A model generated the notes under the pieces. That model saw only the letters and a list, made by a program, of their open reading frames with translations, had not been told where the DNA came from and ran no database searches. A stretch of DNA of 64,000 nt from Tepidibacter hydrothermalis (lineage in GTDB: Bacteria; Bacillota; Clostridia; Peptostreptococcales; Peptostreptococcaceae): the NCBI RefSeq assembly GCF_029542625.1, contig NZ_CP120733.1:248001-312000 (forward strand), read 5' to 3'. Positions 45,970 through 55,020 of the stretch are shown here, one piece after another. The position numbers and the translations under genes were made by a program. Each line of letters opens with the position of its first letter. Position 1 is the stretch's first letter.

Positions 45970-48900
45970 ATGAAATATATATATAAGAAACTATTATCAT
46001 TATTAATAGTTTTTACGATGCTTATTTCTTTTATACCTGTTAATTATTCGTATGCAGCTGATAATTTTACTGCAAATGTAAATAGAGAGGGAAACAAAGT
46101 AGTTATAAGTGGAACTACAACAAGTGATACTAATGTTACACTTGTTGTAGTTAGAAACACTGATAATGATAAGAGGTATTCAAATGAAATAAAATCAGAC
46201 AACCAAGGGAATTACTCATTTAACTTTGATATAGAACATGGAAATTATACAGCAAAACTCACTAGTAATGGTATATACATAGAAAGGGATTTTGAAATTA
46301 AAGATCCTAGAGAAGGTATAGTTACTGTAAGGGTTGAAGGAAAAGGTAAGACTTTACTTCCAGAGGTTGAAGTTAAAATTCTTGATAAAGAAACTACTTT
46401 ATTAGAAGCAGTAGAGAAAGCTTTAAAAGATAATAAAGTACCATATGAAGTAAGTTCAGATATGATTCATTCAGTAAAAAATGAAGTTGGTTGGCAGTGG
46501 ATGATAAATGGTAAGGGAGGTATGGCACTTCCAAATACTCCACTTAATAAAAACTCTGAAATAGTACTTGTAGATGATGAAATATGGGATCCTACTATAA
46601 CTAAGATGACACTTTCATCAGATAATGTAAAGGTTGATGAAGAATTTACTGTTACATTAGAAAAGAACACTGGAAATACTTATGTTCCAGCAGCAAATGA
46701 GGAAATCGTATTTAAGGATGAAGTTAAAAATACTGATGCAGATGGAAAAGTTATATTCAAAGCTACAGAAGAAGGCAATGAGTACATAATATGTGAACCT
46801 AAAGATAATCTTATAAGACCAGTTCCATTACTTATAAAAGTAGGAAGAACTACTGATGTTATAATTCCAGATGATAATATATCAGTTAATATGAGAATAG
46901 AAGGATATAAGGGAACTCACTTTGATGAAAGATTAAGATTTAATCCAGATGACTATAAAGATAAGGATGGAATGTATAGAATTACAGATCCTGATGGAGA
47001 AGAACATGAATTTACTCGTCCTACAGTACTACTTGCTACAATAGCTGCATGGAATGAAGACAATATAAGAGATAATGAAATAAACTCAAATGATAACTAT
47101 GTAGCTAAGATGGCGGGAGAAAGAGAATTTGATTTCAAGAGTGAACATAAAACGTGTGGATGGATGGTTAGAGTAAATGACAAGATTATAAATCAGGGAG
47201 TAGGAGTATGGCCGATAGATGATGGAGATACTGTTGAATGGTATTATACAGCTCTAGATTCATATTTTGGATATATAGATGTTGATACTACAAATCTTGA
47301 AATAGGAGAGAAAATTAAAGTTAAAGTAACTGGAAAAGCTAATGGTAATGGCTCAGATATAGCTTCTGGAAGAGGTAGAGAAACTAATGTTGATAAAGCT
47401 ATAGTTTATGTTGGAAGCAAAGAATATACTACAGATTCAAATGGAGAAGTAGAAATTGAAATGAATGAAGCTGGAAGTTTTGATGTGTATGCTATTAAGT
47501 TAGATAAAAGCTCAAAGCATGATGGACACTATTTCCCATTAGTATCAAGAACAGAAAAAGTAAGTGTAAAAGTTAATTCTCCAAATACACTAGTTGAAAA
47601 AATTATTACTGAAGAAGTTAAATTTTATAGTGATGAATATGAAAAACTATATAACGAGATAAAGGATTTAAAGAAAGAAGATACTATTTTAAGAAAAGAA
47701 AAAAATGTTATAGATGAATTAAATAAGAAAATAGACAATATAAAAACAGAAAAAGATGCACAGCAAGCAGTTAAAGATACAAGTGATGTATCAAAAATAG
47801 CTAAGCTTTGTGCATATAAGATGGAAACTGAAAAAGGTGGAATAGAGGCTGTTAACAACAATAATACTTTATTAAAGAGTCTTTCAAAGTGTGCTGACAA
47901 GGTTAAAGATAATGAATCTAAGAAAGAAATTGAAGATACAGCTATATACAATATAGATATAATAACTGAAATAACAGATATAATAAAGGATCAAAAGCAA
48001 GTTGATGATATCTATAAGAATATGATAGATAACAGTTTAGAATTATCTAAACAATTAGGAAGAGGAAACAATAATAAGCTTAACGAAAAAATAGTAGATG
48101 TAGTAAATGATATAGTAGACAAAAAATCTAATATAACTGTACCAGATACTAAAATAAAGGTACAAGATAAATATGTAGAAGCTAAAATAGATAATGAAGT
48201 AATGAAGCAAATTGATAAGATATCAAACGATATAAATGAACTAAAGAACAAACTAAAAGAAAATGGATTGAATAACAAGATAGATAGTAAAGTTACTTTA
48301 TCTATAAGTAATAGATCAAGAAAAAGAGTAGACGTAGTTCTTGAAAATTCAAGTGTTGATAATATACTCAATAAAGGATTTGATACTTTAAGATTAAATA
48401 CAGGTATAGCTATATTTAACATAACAAAGGATACTTTTAAAGATTCTAAGAATCAAATAACATTGAGTGCATCAAAGCTTAATGCTAGTGATGTAAACAA
48501 CTTAGAAAATATTAAGATTCCTTCAAGTAGTATAGTAGTAGATTTATCAGCTAAAGTTGATGATAAAGAAGTACATGAGTTCAATAATATAAGTATTGAG
48601 ATACCATATGATCTAGGTAAGCAGAATAAAGATAAATTAAAGGTATTCTATATTAATGAAGAAAATAATAATATTGAATTTGTAGGTGGAAACTATGATG
48701 AAAAATCAAAAGTTATAGTATTTGAAACAAATCACTTTAGCAAATACTTTATTAAAGAAGTTAAGGTGAATTTTGATGATTTAGGAAATGTTAAGTGGGC
48801 ACAAGAGGCTATAATTGCCATGGCTGAGAAGGGAATAATAAAAGGAAAATCAGGCAGTAAATTTGGTCCAAATGACAATATAACTAGAGCAGAATTTGCT

Positions 48901-49317
48901 ACATTAATTACAAGAATGATGGATTACAAAGATGATAAAGCTATACTTCCATTTAAAGATGTAAGCCCATATGGTTGGTATTATACATCAGTATCATCAG
49001 CTTATTCAAATAAACTTATAAATGGTAAGAGTGAAGATACATTTGATCCAGATGGAAATATAACTAGACAAGAAATGGCTAAAATAATAGCTAAAGTACT
49101 TGAGAGTAAAGGATATAAAGACTCTGATATTAAGGAACTAAATATGTTCAAGGATAAAGAAAATATAGCTCCTTGGGCAAAAGAAAGTATATCATTAACA
49201 GCGAAAGAAAAGATAATAAATGGAATGGATGATAAAACATTTGCTCCAGATGAAAAAGCAACAAGAGCACAAGCTGCTGTTATGCTTTATAGACTTTATA
49301 AATTGATTATCAAATAA
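45970..49317 (+). CDS. S-layer-anchored protein with two DUF4430 domains
   Basis: 1115 aa. Signal peptide, then a beta domain (~35-110), DUF4430 copy 1 (~116-205, GWQWMINGKGG), an Ig-like linker, DUF4430 copy 2 (~303-435, CGWMVRVNDKIINQG ... DDGDTVEWYYT), a beta domain, a long helical/coiled region (~540-770), a ZU5/GAIN-like beta segment (~800-925) and three SLH motifs (~937-1113, each with ITRAEFA, ITRQEMA or ATRAQAA). SLH domains bind pyruvylated secondary wall polymer, so this is the wall anchor of the riboswitch-2 operon. Together with the toroid protein it could hold a corrinoid between alpha and beta domains, as transcobalamin does within one chain (inference). Confidence 0.85.
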   Translation: MKYIYKKLLSLLIVFTMLISFIPVNYSYAADNFTANVNREGNKVVISGTTTSDTNVTLVVVRNTDNDKRYSNEIKSDNQGNYSFNFDIEHGNYTAKLTSNGIYIERDFEIKDPREGIVTVRVEGKGKTLLPEVEVKILDKETTLLEAVEKALKDNKVPYEVSSDMIHSVKNEVGWQWMINGKGGMALPNTPLNKNSEIVLVDDEIWDPTITKMTLSSDNVKVDEEFTVTLEKNTGNTYVPAANEEIVFKDEVKNTDADGKVIFKATEEGNEYIICEPKDNLIRPVPLLIKVGRTTDVIIPDDNISVNMRIEGYKGTHFDERLRFNPDDYKDKDGMYRITDPDGEEHEFTRPTVLLATIAAWNEDNIRDNEINSNDNYVAKMAGEREFDFKSEHKTCGWMVRVNDKIINQGVGVWPIDDGDTVEWYYTALDSYFGYIDVDTTNLEIGEKIKVKVTGKANGNGSDIASGRGRETNVDKAIVYVGSKEYTTDSNGEVEIEMNEAGSFDVYAIKLDKSSKHDGHYFPLVSRTEKVSVKVNSPNTLVEKIITEEVKFYSDEYEKLYNEIKDLKKEDTILRKEKNVIDELNKKIDNIKTEKDAQQAVKDTSDVSKIAKLCAYKMETEKGGIEAVNNNNTLLKSLSKCADKVKDNESKKEIEDTAIYNIDIITEITDIIKDQKQVDDIYKNMIDNSLELSKQLGRGNNNKLNEKIVDVVNDIVDKKSNITVPDTKIKVQDKYVEAKIDNEVMKQIDKISNDINELKNKLKENGLNNKIDSKVTLSISNRSRKRVDVVLENSSVDNILNKGFDTLRLNTGIAIFNITKDTFKDSKNQITLSASKLNASDVNNLENIKIPSSSIVVDLSAKVDDKEVHEFNNISIEIPYDLGKQNKDKLKVFYINEENNNIEFVGGNYDEKSKVIVFETNHFSKYFIKEVKVNFDDLGNVKWAQEAIIAMAEKGIIKGKSGSKFGPNDNITRAEFATLITRMMDYKDDKAILPFKDVSPYGWYYTSVSSAYSNKLINGKSEDTFDPDGNITRQEMAKIIAKVLESKGYKDSDIKELNMFKDKENIAPWAKESISLTAKEKIINGMDDKTFAPDEKATRAQAAVMLYRLYKLIIK

Positions 49318-49410
49318 ACTTATTTAGAATATATTGTATTTAATATTAAGATATAGTATATTAATGTTAAAAATAGGAAGTTAAAACCAATATTTGAATA
49401 TATTGAATAC

Positions 49411-49450
49411 AAAGTCAGAAGACTTCTTACAGAAGTTTTCTGACTTTTTT
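49411..49450 (+). terminator. Terminator of the riboswitch-2 surface operon
   Basis: AAAGTCAGAAGACTTCT, loop TAC, AGAAGTTTTCTGACTTTTTT. The stem is nearly perfect. Confidence 0.88.
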
Positions 49451-49451
49451 T

Positions 49452-49616
49452 ATAACGAATAGGAAATTATATTCCTTTTTAAGTTGTGGACAAATATAAT
49501 TTTCGTTTTGTGGATAACGTTGATGGAAAAACTACACTTACAACTATTTTGAGCAACGGAGCCCGTAGGACTCGCTGGCGACATGAGCCATGCGTTAGCA
49601 TGAAGCGAATTTTTTA
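49452..49616 (+). repeat. R2 element, copy 2 (long form)
   Basis: Begins TAACGAATAGGAAATTATAT and TCCTTTTTAAGTTGTGGA, ends with GAGCAACGGAGCCCGTAGGA, CTCGCTGGCGACATGAGCCA and TGCGTTAGCATGAAGCGAAT. Contains small hairpins (AGGAAATTATATTCCT, CATGCGTTAGCATG). It runs up to the ribosome site of the next gene. Confidence 0.85.
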
Positions 49617-49634
49617 TTGGAAAGGGGTAATATT

Positions 49635-50165
49635 ATGGAAAAATTATGGAGAAAAACTGTAGAATTTCATGGACACGAATGTCCAGGATTAGCAATTGGA
49701 TTTCAAGCTGCATTGGCAGCAAAAGAGTATTTAGGATGCACGTATTCAGAAGATGAAGAACTTGTATGCATATCTGAAAATGATGCATGTGGAGTAGATG
49801 CTTTACAGGTTGTCTTAAAATGCACATTAGGAAAAGGCAATCTTATGATTAGATTGACAGGAAAATCAGTATATCATTTTTATAATAGAGTAAATGGTAA
49901 ATCTATTAGATTGTCCTTAAAGCCTTCACCTAAACCAATGAACAAAGAAGATTACAAGAAATACTTTTTATCAAAAGAGCCAAAGGATTTATTTGATGCA
50001 TCAGAAACTAATATAGATTTTCCAGAAAAAGCTCGCATATTTAACCCTATAATATGTGATAAATGCAAAGAAAAAACAGCAGATCATTATATTAGAATAC
50101 AAAATGATCAAAAGCTGTGTTTAGATTGTTTTAATGAATATAAAAGGTTTTATATTAATGTGTAA
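49635..50165 (+). CDS. FmdE-family metal-binding protein with C-terminal zinc finger
   Basis: 176 aa. The FmdE-family core starts with FHGHECPGLAIGFQAALAA, followed by SENDACGVDALQVV and CTLGKGN, whose His/Cys residues bind a metal in solved family members. The C-terminus is a treble-clef-like zinc ribbon (CDKCKEKTADHY ... LCLDCF). FmdE was named from formylmethanofuran dehydrogenase operons, but most bacterial members occur without that enzyme and have no settled function. ATG 49635 follows AAAGGGGT; TTG 49617 overlaps it. It lies between two riboswitch-controlled B12 units but has no riboswitch of its own. A metal-handling role is a guess. Confidence 0.82.
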   Translation: MEKLWRKTVEFHGHECPGLAIGFQAALAAKEYLGCTYSEDEELVCISENDACGVDALQVVLKCTLGKGNLMIRLTGKSVYHFYNRVNGKSIRLSLKPSPKPMNKEDYKKYFLSKEPKDLFDASETNIDFPEKARIFNPIICDKCKEKTADHYIRIQNDQKLCLDCFNEYKRFYINV

Positions 50166-50282
50166 ATATAAAATACGAATTTTTGTCAAATGAATGTCGA
50201 ATTTCTATTATTATAGTCGAATGATTTGTTAGCAAATAACATATAAAAAATGTTACAATAAAGTAGAAATTGAACAATTATG

Positions 50283-50422
50283 TCTTGGTTCAGGGAAAAA
50301 GGTGAAAATCCTTTGCTGTAACTCCAACTGTAAGTGGGGATGAGGGCTGTAATTTGCCACTAGATTCTTATCTGGGAAGGCACAGCTGTAAGATGATCCA
50401 CGAGCCAGAATATCTGCCATGG
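50283..50422 (+). promoter_or_regulatory. Cobalamin (AdoCbl) riboswitch 3
   Basis: Blocks: GGTGAAAATCC, CTGTAAGTGGGGATG, TTGCCACTAGA, TCTGGGAAGG, GATGATCCACGAGCCAGAAT (a variant B12 box like that of riboswitch 1). It is followed by a terminator at 50514 and the DUF4430 lipoprotein-ECF operon. Confidence 0.94.
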
Positions 50423-50513
50423 CATTCTTCAATTACCTTACGACTTAAATGGGGTTGAAGATATATGTATAATTAACATGCAATTCAGCATGTTTATTTA
50501 TTATGTATATACT

Positions 50514-50550
50514 TTAACCCTATCTTTAATTAGATAGGGTTATTATTATA
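50514..50550 (+). terminator. Riboswitch 3 expression-platform terminator
   Basis: AACCCTATCT, loop TTTAAT, AGATAGGGTT followed by an AT-rich tract with few consecutive Ts. It is less canonical than the other two. Confidence 0.7.
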
Positions 50551-50564
50551 TTAGGAGGGATATT

Positions 50565-51488
50565 ATGAGAAAAATATTTTTATTTTTTATATCTATAATA
50601 TTAACGTTTTCGTTAATAGGTTGTAGTGATAAAAATGTTTCGCAAAATGAAAAGGTGAATTTAATTGTATCTAAAGGTTTTGGAAATGTACAAGTATATA
50701 ATGAAGAACTAGGATTTGAAAAAGATAGTAGTGTAATCGAAATTATGGAGGAAAACCTAGAATTAAAATTAGAAAAAGGATTTACAAATTCTATAAATGG
50801 ATTAAAAGCAGAGTCTAATAATAAAAAGAAATTAGGTTGGTTTTACTATGTAAATGGAAATTTAGCACAAGTTGGGCCAAAAGATTATTATATAAATCCA
50901 GAAGACAGTATTATATGGGATCTTCATGATTGGGGAAATGAAATATACATATCAAGCATAATAGGTGCTTATCCTAATAACTTTACAAAAGGATATGAAG
51001 GAAATGTTTTAAAAGGAGAAATAAGATACTCAAAAGAATTCAAAGAAGACAGTGAAAATATAGCTAAGTTTTTAAAATCAGAAGGATTACAAGAATTAGA
51101 CCAAAGAGAACTTGATGATAAAGATATAAAAAATGAAAAAATAAATACTGTAGTTATTGGAGATTGGGATGAAGTTTCAAAAATAGACTATATAAATGAT
51201 ATTTATAATAATGAAAAAGGTGAAATATTTTTCGAAATAGATGAGGATTATATAAAAGCATTAGATTATGATAAAAAAGTTTCAAAGGAATATAAAAAAG
51301 GAGCTGTAATTACATCTATTCCAAAGGGATATGGAACTGGCTCTAATTTATGGATAGTAACTGGTAATGATGAAAATAGTATTGAAAATGCAGCAAAACT
51401 ACTTTATGAAGAGCCAGAGAAAATCAAAGGGAAATTTTCTGTAGTAGTAAGTGGTAATGAAGTTTTAAATATTCCTGTAGAGAAATAG
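50565..51488 (+). CDS. DUF4430 lipoprotein linked to an ECF transporter
   Basis: 307-aa lipoprotein (lipobox SLIGC, Cys20). DUF4430 at ~28-128 carries GWFYYVNGNLAQVG ... DSIIWDLHDW. The C-terminal domain (~130-307; IIGAYPNNFTKGY, NLWIVTGNDENSIENAA) matches that of the 455-aa lipoprotein at 20.7 kb, so the two are paralogues. It is the first gene behind riboswitch 3 and 8 bp upstream of ecfT. The likely role is extracytoplasmic corrinoid capture and delivery to the ECF S subunit. ECF systems usually lack binding proteins, so this partner is notable. Function inferred. Confidence 0.82.
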   Translation: MRKIFLFFISIILTFSLIGCSDKNVSQNEKVNLIVSKGFGNVQVYNEELGFEKDSSVIEIMEENLELKLEKGFTNSINGLKAESNNKKKLGWFYYVNGNLAQVGPKDYYINPEDSIIWDLHDWGNEIYISSIIGAYPNNFTKGYEGNVLKGEIRYSKEFKEDSENIAKFLKSEGLQELDQRELDDKDIKNEKINTVVIGDWDEVSKIDYINDIYNNEKGEIFFEIDEDYIKALDYDKKVSKEYKKGAVITSIPKGYGTGSNLWIVTGNDENSIENAAKLLYEEPEKIKGKFSVVVSGNEVLNIPVEK

Positions 51489-51496
51489 GTGATTTT

Positions 51497-52381
51497 ATGT
51501 TAAATATGCATCCTTTTACAGTTGTACTTTATACATTATCTTTATTTATTTTAACTTTAGTATATTCAAATCCTATTTATATACTTTCTATATTGATTAT
51601 TTTGATTATCAATATACTTTTAATGGATGGAAAAGAGAGGCTTAAAAAAACACTTAAATATAGCTTGTATACTACAATTTGGATTATGATTATTAACCCA
51701 TTAGTTTCGCAGTCTGGAAACACTATAATTTATAAAAGTCCTAGAATACCTGTTATTGGAAAGATAAGAATAAGCTTAGAATCTATAGTGTTCGGAGCTA
51801 ATATGGGGGGTAAGCTTATTTGTATAGTATTAATATTTTTACTATATAGTCTTATGATAGATAGGGACGAGTCATTTGGTTTTTTCTCAAAATTTGCTCA
51901 CAAAATAACATTAACATTATCTATGACTACTAATATAATTCATAGATTAAAAATTGAAATAACTAGAGTAAGAGACGTAATGATTTTAAGAGGTGTAGAT
52001 TTTGATCAGAAAAATATATTTAAAAAGGTAAAAATGTACTATCCTTTCTTAAAAATAATATTAATATCAACACTTGAAGGGTCTTTAGATAGAGCTGAAG
52101 CTCTTTATTCTAAAGGATATGGTATCTCAAAAAGAACTTCTTATTCTCAAGTTGAAATTAAAAGAGTAGATTATATATTTAATTTTATTACTTTAATTCT
52201 ACTTAGTATTTTTACATATGGATTGTTTTCACACATGGGATTTTATAATCCTTATAATGAATTAAAGTTTTTGAACTATAAGGATATGTTGTTTGTTATC
52301 TATATAGACCTAGTATTGTTAATTCATATTTTGTTGATTTGGGGGTGCAAGAAGTGGAAGTTTTTAAAATACATGATTTAA
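51497..52381 (+). CDS. ECF transporter T component
   Basis: 294 aa, polytopic membrane protein of the energy-coupling module. About five hydrophobic helices and the two cytosolic coupling helices with Arg-Gly/Ala signatures (RVRDVMILRGVDF and LDRAEALYSKGYG). It couples ATPase motion to the substrate-binding S subunit. It overlaps the ATPase gene by 28 bp. Specificity for a corrinoid comes from the riboswitch and neighbours. Confidence 0.88.
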   Translation: MLNMHPFTVVLYTLSLFILTLVYSNPIYILSILIILIINILLMDGKERLKKTLKYSLYTTIWIMIINPLVSQSGNTIIYKSPRIPVIGKIRISLESIVFGANMGGKLICIVLIFLLYSLMIDRDESFGFFSKFAHKITLTLSMTTNIIHRLKIEITRVRDVMILRGVDFDQKNIFKKVKMYYPFLKIILISTLEGSLDRAEALYSKGYGISKRTSYSQVEIKRVDYIFNFITLILLSIFTYGLFSHMGFYNPYNELKFLNYKDMLFVIYIDLVLLIHILLIWGCKKWKFLKYMI

Positions 52382-53931
52382 CTTATTACTATCCTAGAAA
52401 AGAAGATCCTGCTCTAAAGGATATTAATTTAGATATAGAAGAGGGAGAATTCATATTACTTCTTGGAAGATCAGGATCTGGTAAATCTACCTTAGGAAGA
52501 GTGTTCAATAAAATAGTTCCAAATTTTTATGGTGGAAAAATAAAAGGTGATTTAAAAGGAACTGATGAAGTTGGAATGGTTTTTCAAGATCCAGAAAAGC
52601 AGTTAGTTATGGATAAGGTTGAAAGAGAACTTGCTTTTGGGCTTGAAAATATAGGGGTTCCTTATCCAACTATGAGAAAAAGAGTAATGGAGGCATTAAG
52701 CTTTCTCAATATATACGATATAAAAGATAAAAAAACTTATGAATTATCAGGTGGTCAAAAGCAAAAGGTTGCTTTAGGAGCTACTATTTCTATGGGACAT
52801 AAGTTTTTAGTTTTGGATGAACCAACATCTCAGCTTGATCCCGTGTCAGCTGAGGAAATACTTCATATTTTAAAAAGATTAAATGAAGAGCTTGGATACA
52901 CAATAATTTTGATTGAACAAAGAATAGATAGATGCTTTCATTTAGCGGATAGAATATTATTTATGGAAAATGCAAGCTTAGTATTTGATGGGAATCGTGA
53001 AGAATTTGTGCTTTGGAGTAATGAAAAAAACAAGAATTTCTTGCCGGCTGTTTCTGAATACTTTGTTAAAAAAGGATACGAAAGCACACCATTTACAGTA
53101 AAAGAGGGAAGAAAAAAATTAAAAAAATTGTTCGATGAAAATAACTTACCTAAGAAAGAAATCCATATAAATGATAATAAAAAAGAAGATATAATAATTG
53201 CTAAAAATATTGATTTTATTTATGAAAATGGTAAACATGCTTTGAAAAAAATAGATTTGAATGTACATAAGGGAGAGGTACTAGGAATACTTGGAGAAAA
53301 TGGTGGTGGAAAATCTACATTGCTAAAAAATATATCTGGGTTATTAAAACCAACTAAAGGTAAATTATATGTTGAAGGAGTAGTTGGATATCTTTCTCAA
53401 AACCCAAATGATTATTTATTCAATGATTCCGTTTATGAAGAGTTGAAATATACACTTGATAATAAGGATATTAAAGATTATGAGGTAATTGATAAGACAC
53501 TTAAAGATTTGGATATATATAAGTATAAAGATAAGAATCCTAGAGATTTGAGTGGAGGAGAAAGACAGAGGGTAGCTATTGCATCTATAATTGTGATGGA
53601 ACCTGATATATTAATACTGGATGAGCCAACTAGAGGGCTTGATAAAGATTTGAAAGAAAAATTGGGTGGTATAATACTTGATTTAAAGAAAAAAGGAAAA
53701 ACAATAATACTTGTAACTCACGATGTTGAATTTACAAGTAAGTTTTGTGATAGAGCGTGCCTTATATTCGATGGAAGCATAGCACAAATTGGATCAAAAT
53801 ATGAAGTTATGAATTCGGGAATATATTATAGTACACAGATTAATAAGCTTTTTAGTGGATATGTAGATAATATTTTAACTTTAGATGATGCTCTTGAGTA
53901 CGCTGATATAGAGCTCCAAGCCCGAAATTAA
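52354..53931 (+). CDS. ECF transporter ATPase, fused A-A' domains
   Basis: 525 aa from GTG 52354 (GGGGGTG is 6 nt upstream; the TTG at 52339 would overlap that site). Two ABC ATPase domains lie in one chain. Domain 1 has GRSGSGKST, VFQDPEKQLV, LSGGQKQKVALG and LVLDEPTSQLD. Domain 2 has GENGGGKST, LSQNPNDYLF, LSGGERQRVA and LILDEPTRGLD. They replace the usual EcfA/EcfA' pair, which marks a dedicated (group I-like) ECF system rather than a shared module. The gene ends at the first bases of an R1 repeat that separates it from the S component. Confidence 0.92.
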   Translation: MEVFKIHDLTYYYPRKEDPALKDINLDIEEGEFILLLGRSGSGKSTLGRVFNKIVPNFYGGKIKGDLKGTDEVGMVFQDPEKQLVMDKVERELAFGLENIGVPYPTMRKRVMEALSFLNIYDIKDKKTYELSGGQKQKVALGATISMGHKFLVLDEPTSQLDPVSAEEILHILKRLNEELGYTIILIEQRIDRCFHLADRILFMENASLVFDGNREEFVLWSNEKNKNFLPAVSEYFVKKGYESTPFTVKEGRKKLKKLFDENNLPKKEIHINDNKKEDIIIAKNIDFIYENGKHALKKIDLNVHKGEVLGILGENGGGKSTLLKNISGLLKPTKGKLYVEGVVGYLSQNPNDYLFNDSVYEELKYTLDNKDIKDYEVIDKTLKDLDIYKYKDKNPRDLSGGERQRVAIASIIVMEPDILILDEPTRGLDKDLKEKLGGIILDLKKKGKTIILVTHDVEFTSKFCDRACLIFDGSIAQIGSKYEVMNSGIYYSTQINKLFSGYVDNILTLDDALEYADIELQARN

Positions 53932-54121
53932 ATATGAGAAGAACGTTCGTTAACATAACTTTTGGAAAAACTAAGCCTCGCTTCACTACAAAACTATAAA
54001 CCTTCAAAACTCGATATACTCAAACATTGAAGGTTTTAGACGAGTTTTTCCATTCCGCTTGGCAAGTTTTTAATCAAAAGTTATAAAAAAACTCACTAAC
54101 CTTTTCATATTCAATTTCTAG
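53924..54121 (+). repeat. R1 palindromic element, copy 7 (divergent)
   Basis: ~200-bp imperfect palindrome. Outer arms GAAATTAAATATGA and (inverted) GAAATTGAATATGA; inner arms ACCTTCAAAACTC/CCTTCAATGTTTGAG; right arm CACTAACCTTTTCATA. The left arm takes in the last codons of the ECF ATPase gene. It is the most divergent copy, but its internal pairing is strong. Confidence 0.75.
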
Positions 54122-54241
54122 ATTTGATATGATTCGTGTATAGACTGTATTAGTATATATATGAATTTTAATGTGTATATTAAACTTTTAAGTTTGGAAC
54201 CTATATTAGGATAGATATTTGGTAAAAAGGAGATATTTGAT

Positions 54242-54862
54242 ATGGATTATGGGGTACTATCTGTAGTTGTTTTAGTTGCTTCTTTTGCATTTGTTTTTAT
54301 TTCTTATGAGAGAAGAAAAGGCAGTGTTAAGGAAATTGCTTTAATAGCAAGTTTATCAGCACTTGCTGGAGTGAGTAGAGTTCCGTTTGCAGCACTTCCA
54401 AATATTCAGCCTACCACTTTTTTGGTTATTATAAGTGGGTATGTATTTGGACCTTCATTTGGCTTTATGGTAGGGGCAATAGCTACTCTTGTGTCTAATA
54501 GTTTTTTAGGGCAAGGACCTTGGACGCCATGGCAAATGCTAGCTTGGGGACTTGCAGGACTAAGCGCAGGATTATTAAGAAAAATATTAAAAAAACCATC
54601 TAGATTATATTTAAGTATATTTGCTTTTATATGGGGATTCTTATTTGGATGGATAATGAATATATGGCACTGGTTGTTTTTTGTACATGATCATACAATT
54701 AAAAGTTTTATGTTTACTTATTCAAGAGCATTTTATTTTGATTTAATGCATAGTATAGGAAATTTTGCATTTACATATTTATTGGGTAAAGATTTTATAA
54801 ATATATTATCTAGATTTAAAGATAGAATAAGCTATAGTGAGATTGTTGTTAAACAAAAATAG
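54242..54862 (+). CDS. ECF transporter substrate-binding S component (putative corrinoid)
   Basis: 206 aa with about six TM helices. The conserved S-component N-terminal region (EIALIASLSALAGVSRVPFAALPNIQPTTFLVI), the GFMVGAIATLVSNSFLGQGPWTPWQMLAWG segment (split over two helices) and the A-x-x-x-A face that meets EcfT are visible. It belongs to the ECF S family seen with cobalamin riboswitches; the substrate is inferred. AAGGAG precedes the ATG. An R1 element and ~110 bp of AT-rich DNA lie between it and ecfA, so it may depend on read-through or its own promoter. Confidence 0.85.
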   Translation: MDYGVLSVVVLVASFAFVFISYERRKGSVKEIALIASLSALAGVSRVPFAALPNIQPTTFLVIISGYVFGPSFGFMVGAIATLVSNSFLGQGPWTPWQMLAWGLAGLSAGLLRKILKKPSRLYLSIFAFIWGFLFGWIMNIWHWLFFVHDHTIKSFMFTYSRAFYFDLMHSIGNFAFTYLLGKDFINILSRFKDRISYSEIVVKQK

Positions 54863-55020
54863 AACTTCTCCTGTGATTAAATGGTAATATTGATGGATAT
54901 ATTGAAGTAGTAAAAAAACTTATAATAATATTAGGATAGAAAGATAAAAAGATAGAACTTATTATATGTAATTTTATTATTCAATTAAAATTATAGACAT
55001 TAATTAAAGGGGAGAAGGCT

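Noticed and set aside
8857-54121. R1 elements as integron attC sites
   Set aside because: They share the idea of conserved structure with variable arms, but are about twice the usual length, lack paired RYYYAAC/GTTRRRY ends in the right order, and no integrase or cassette array is present.
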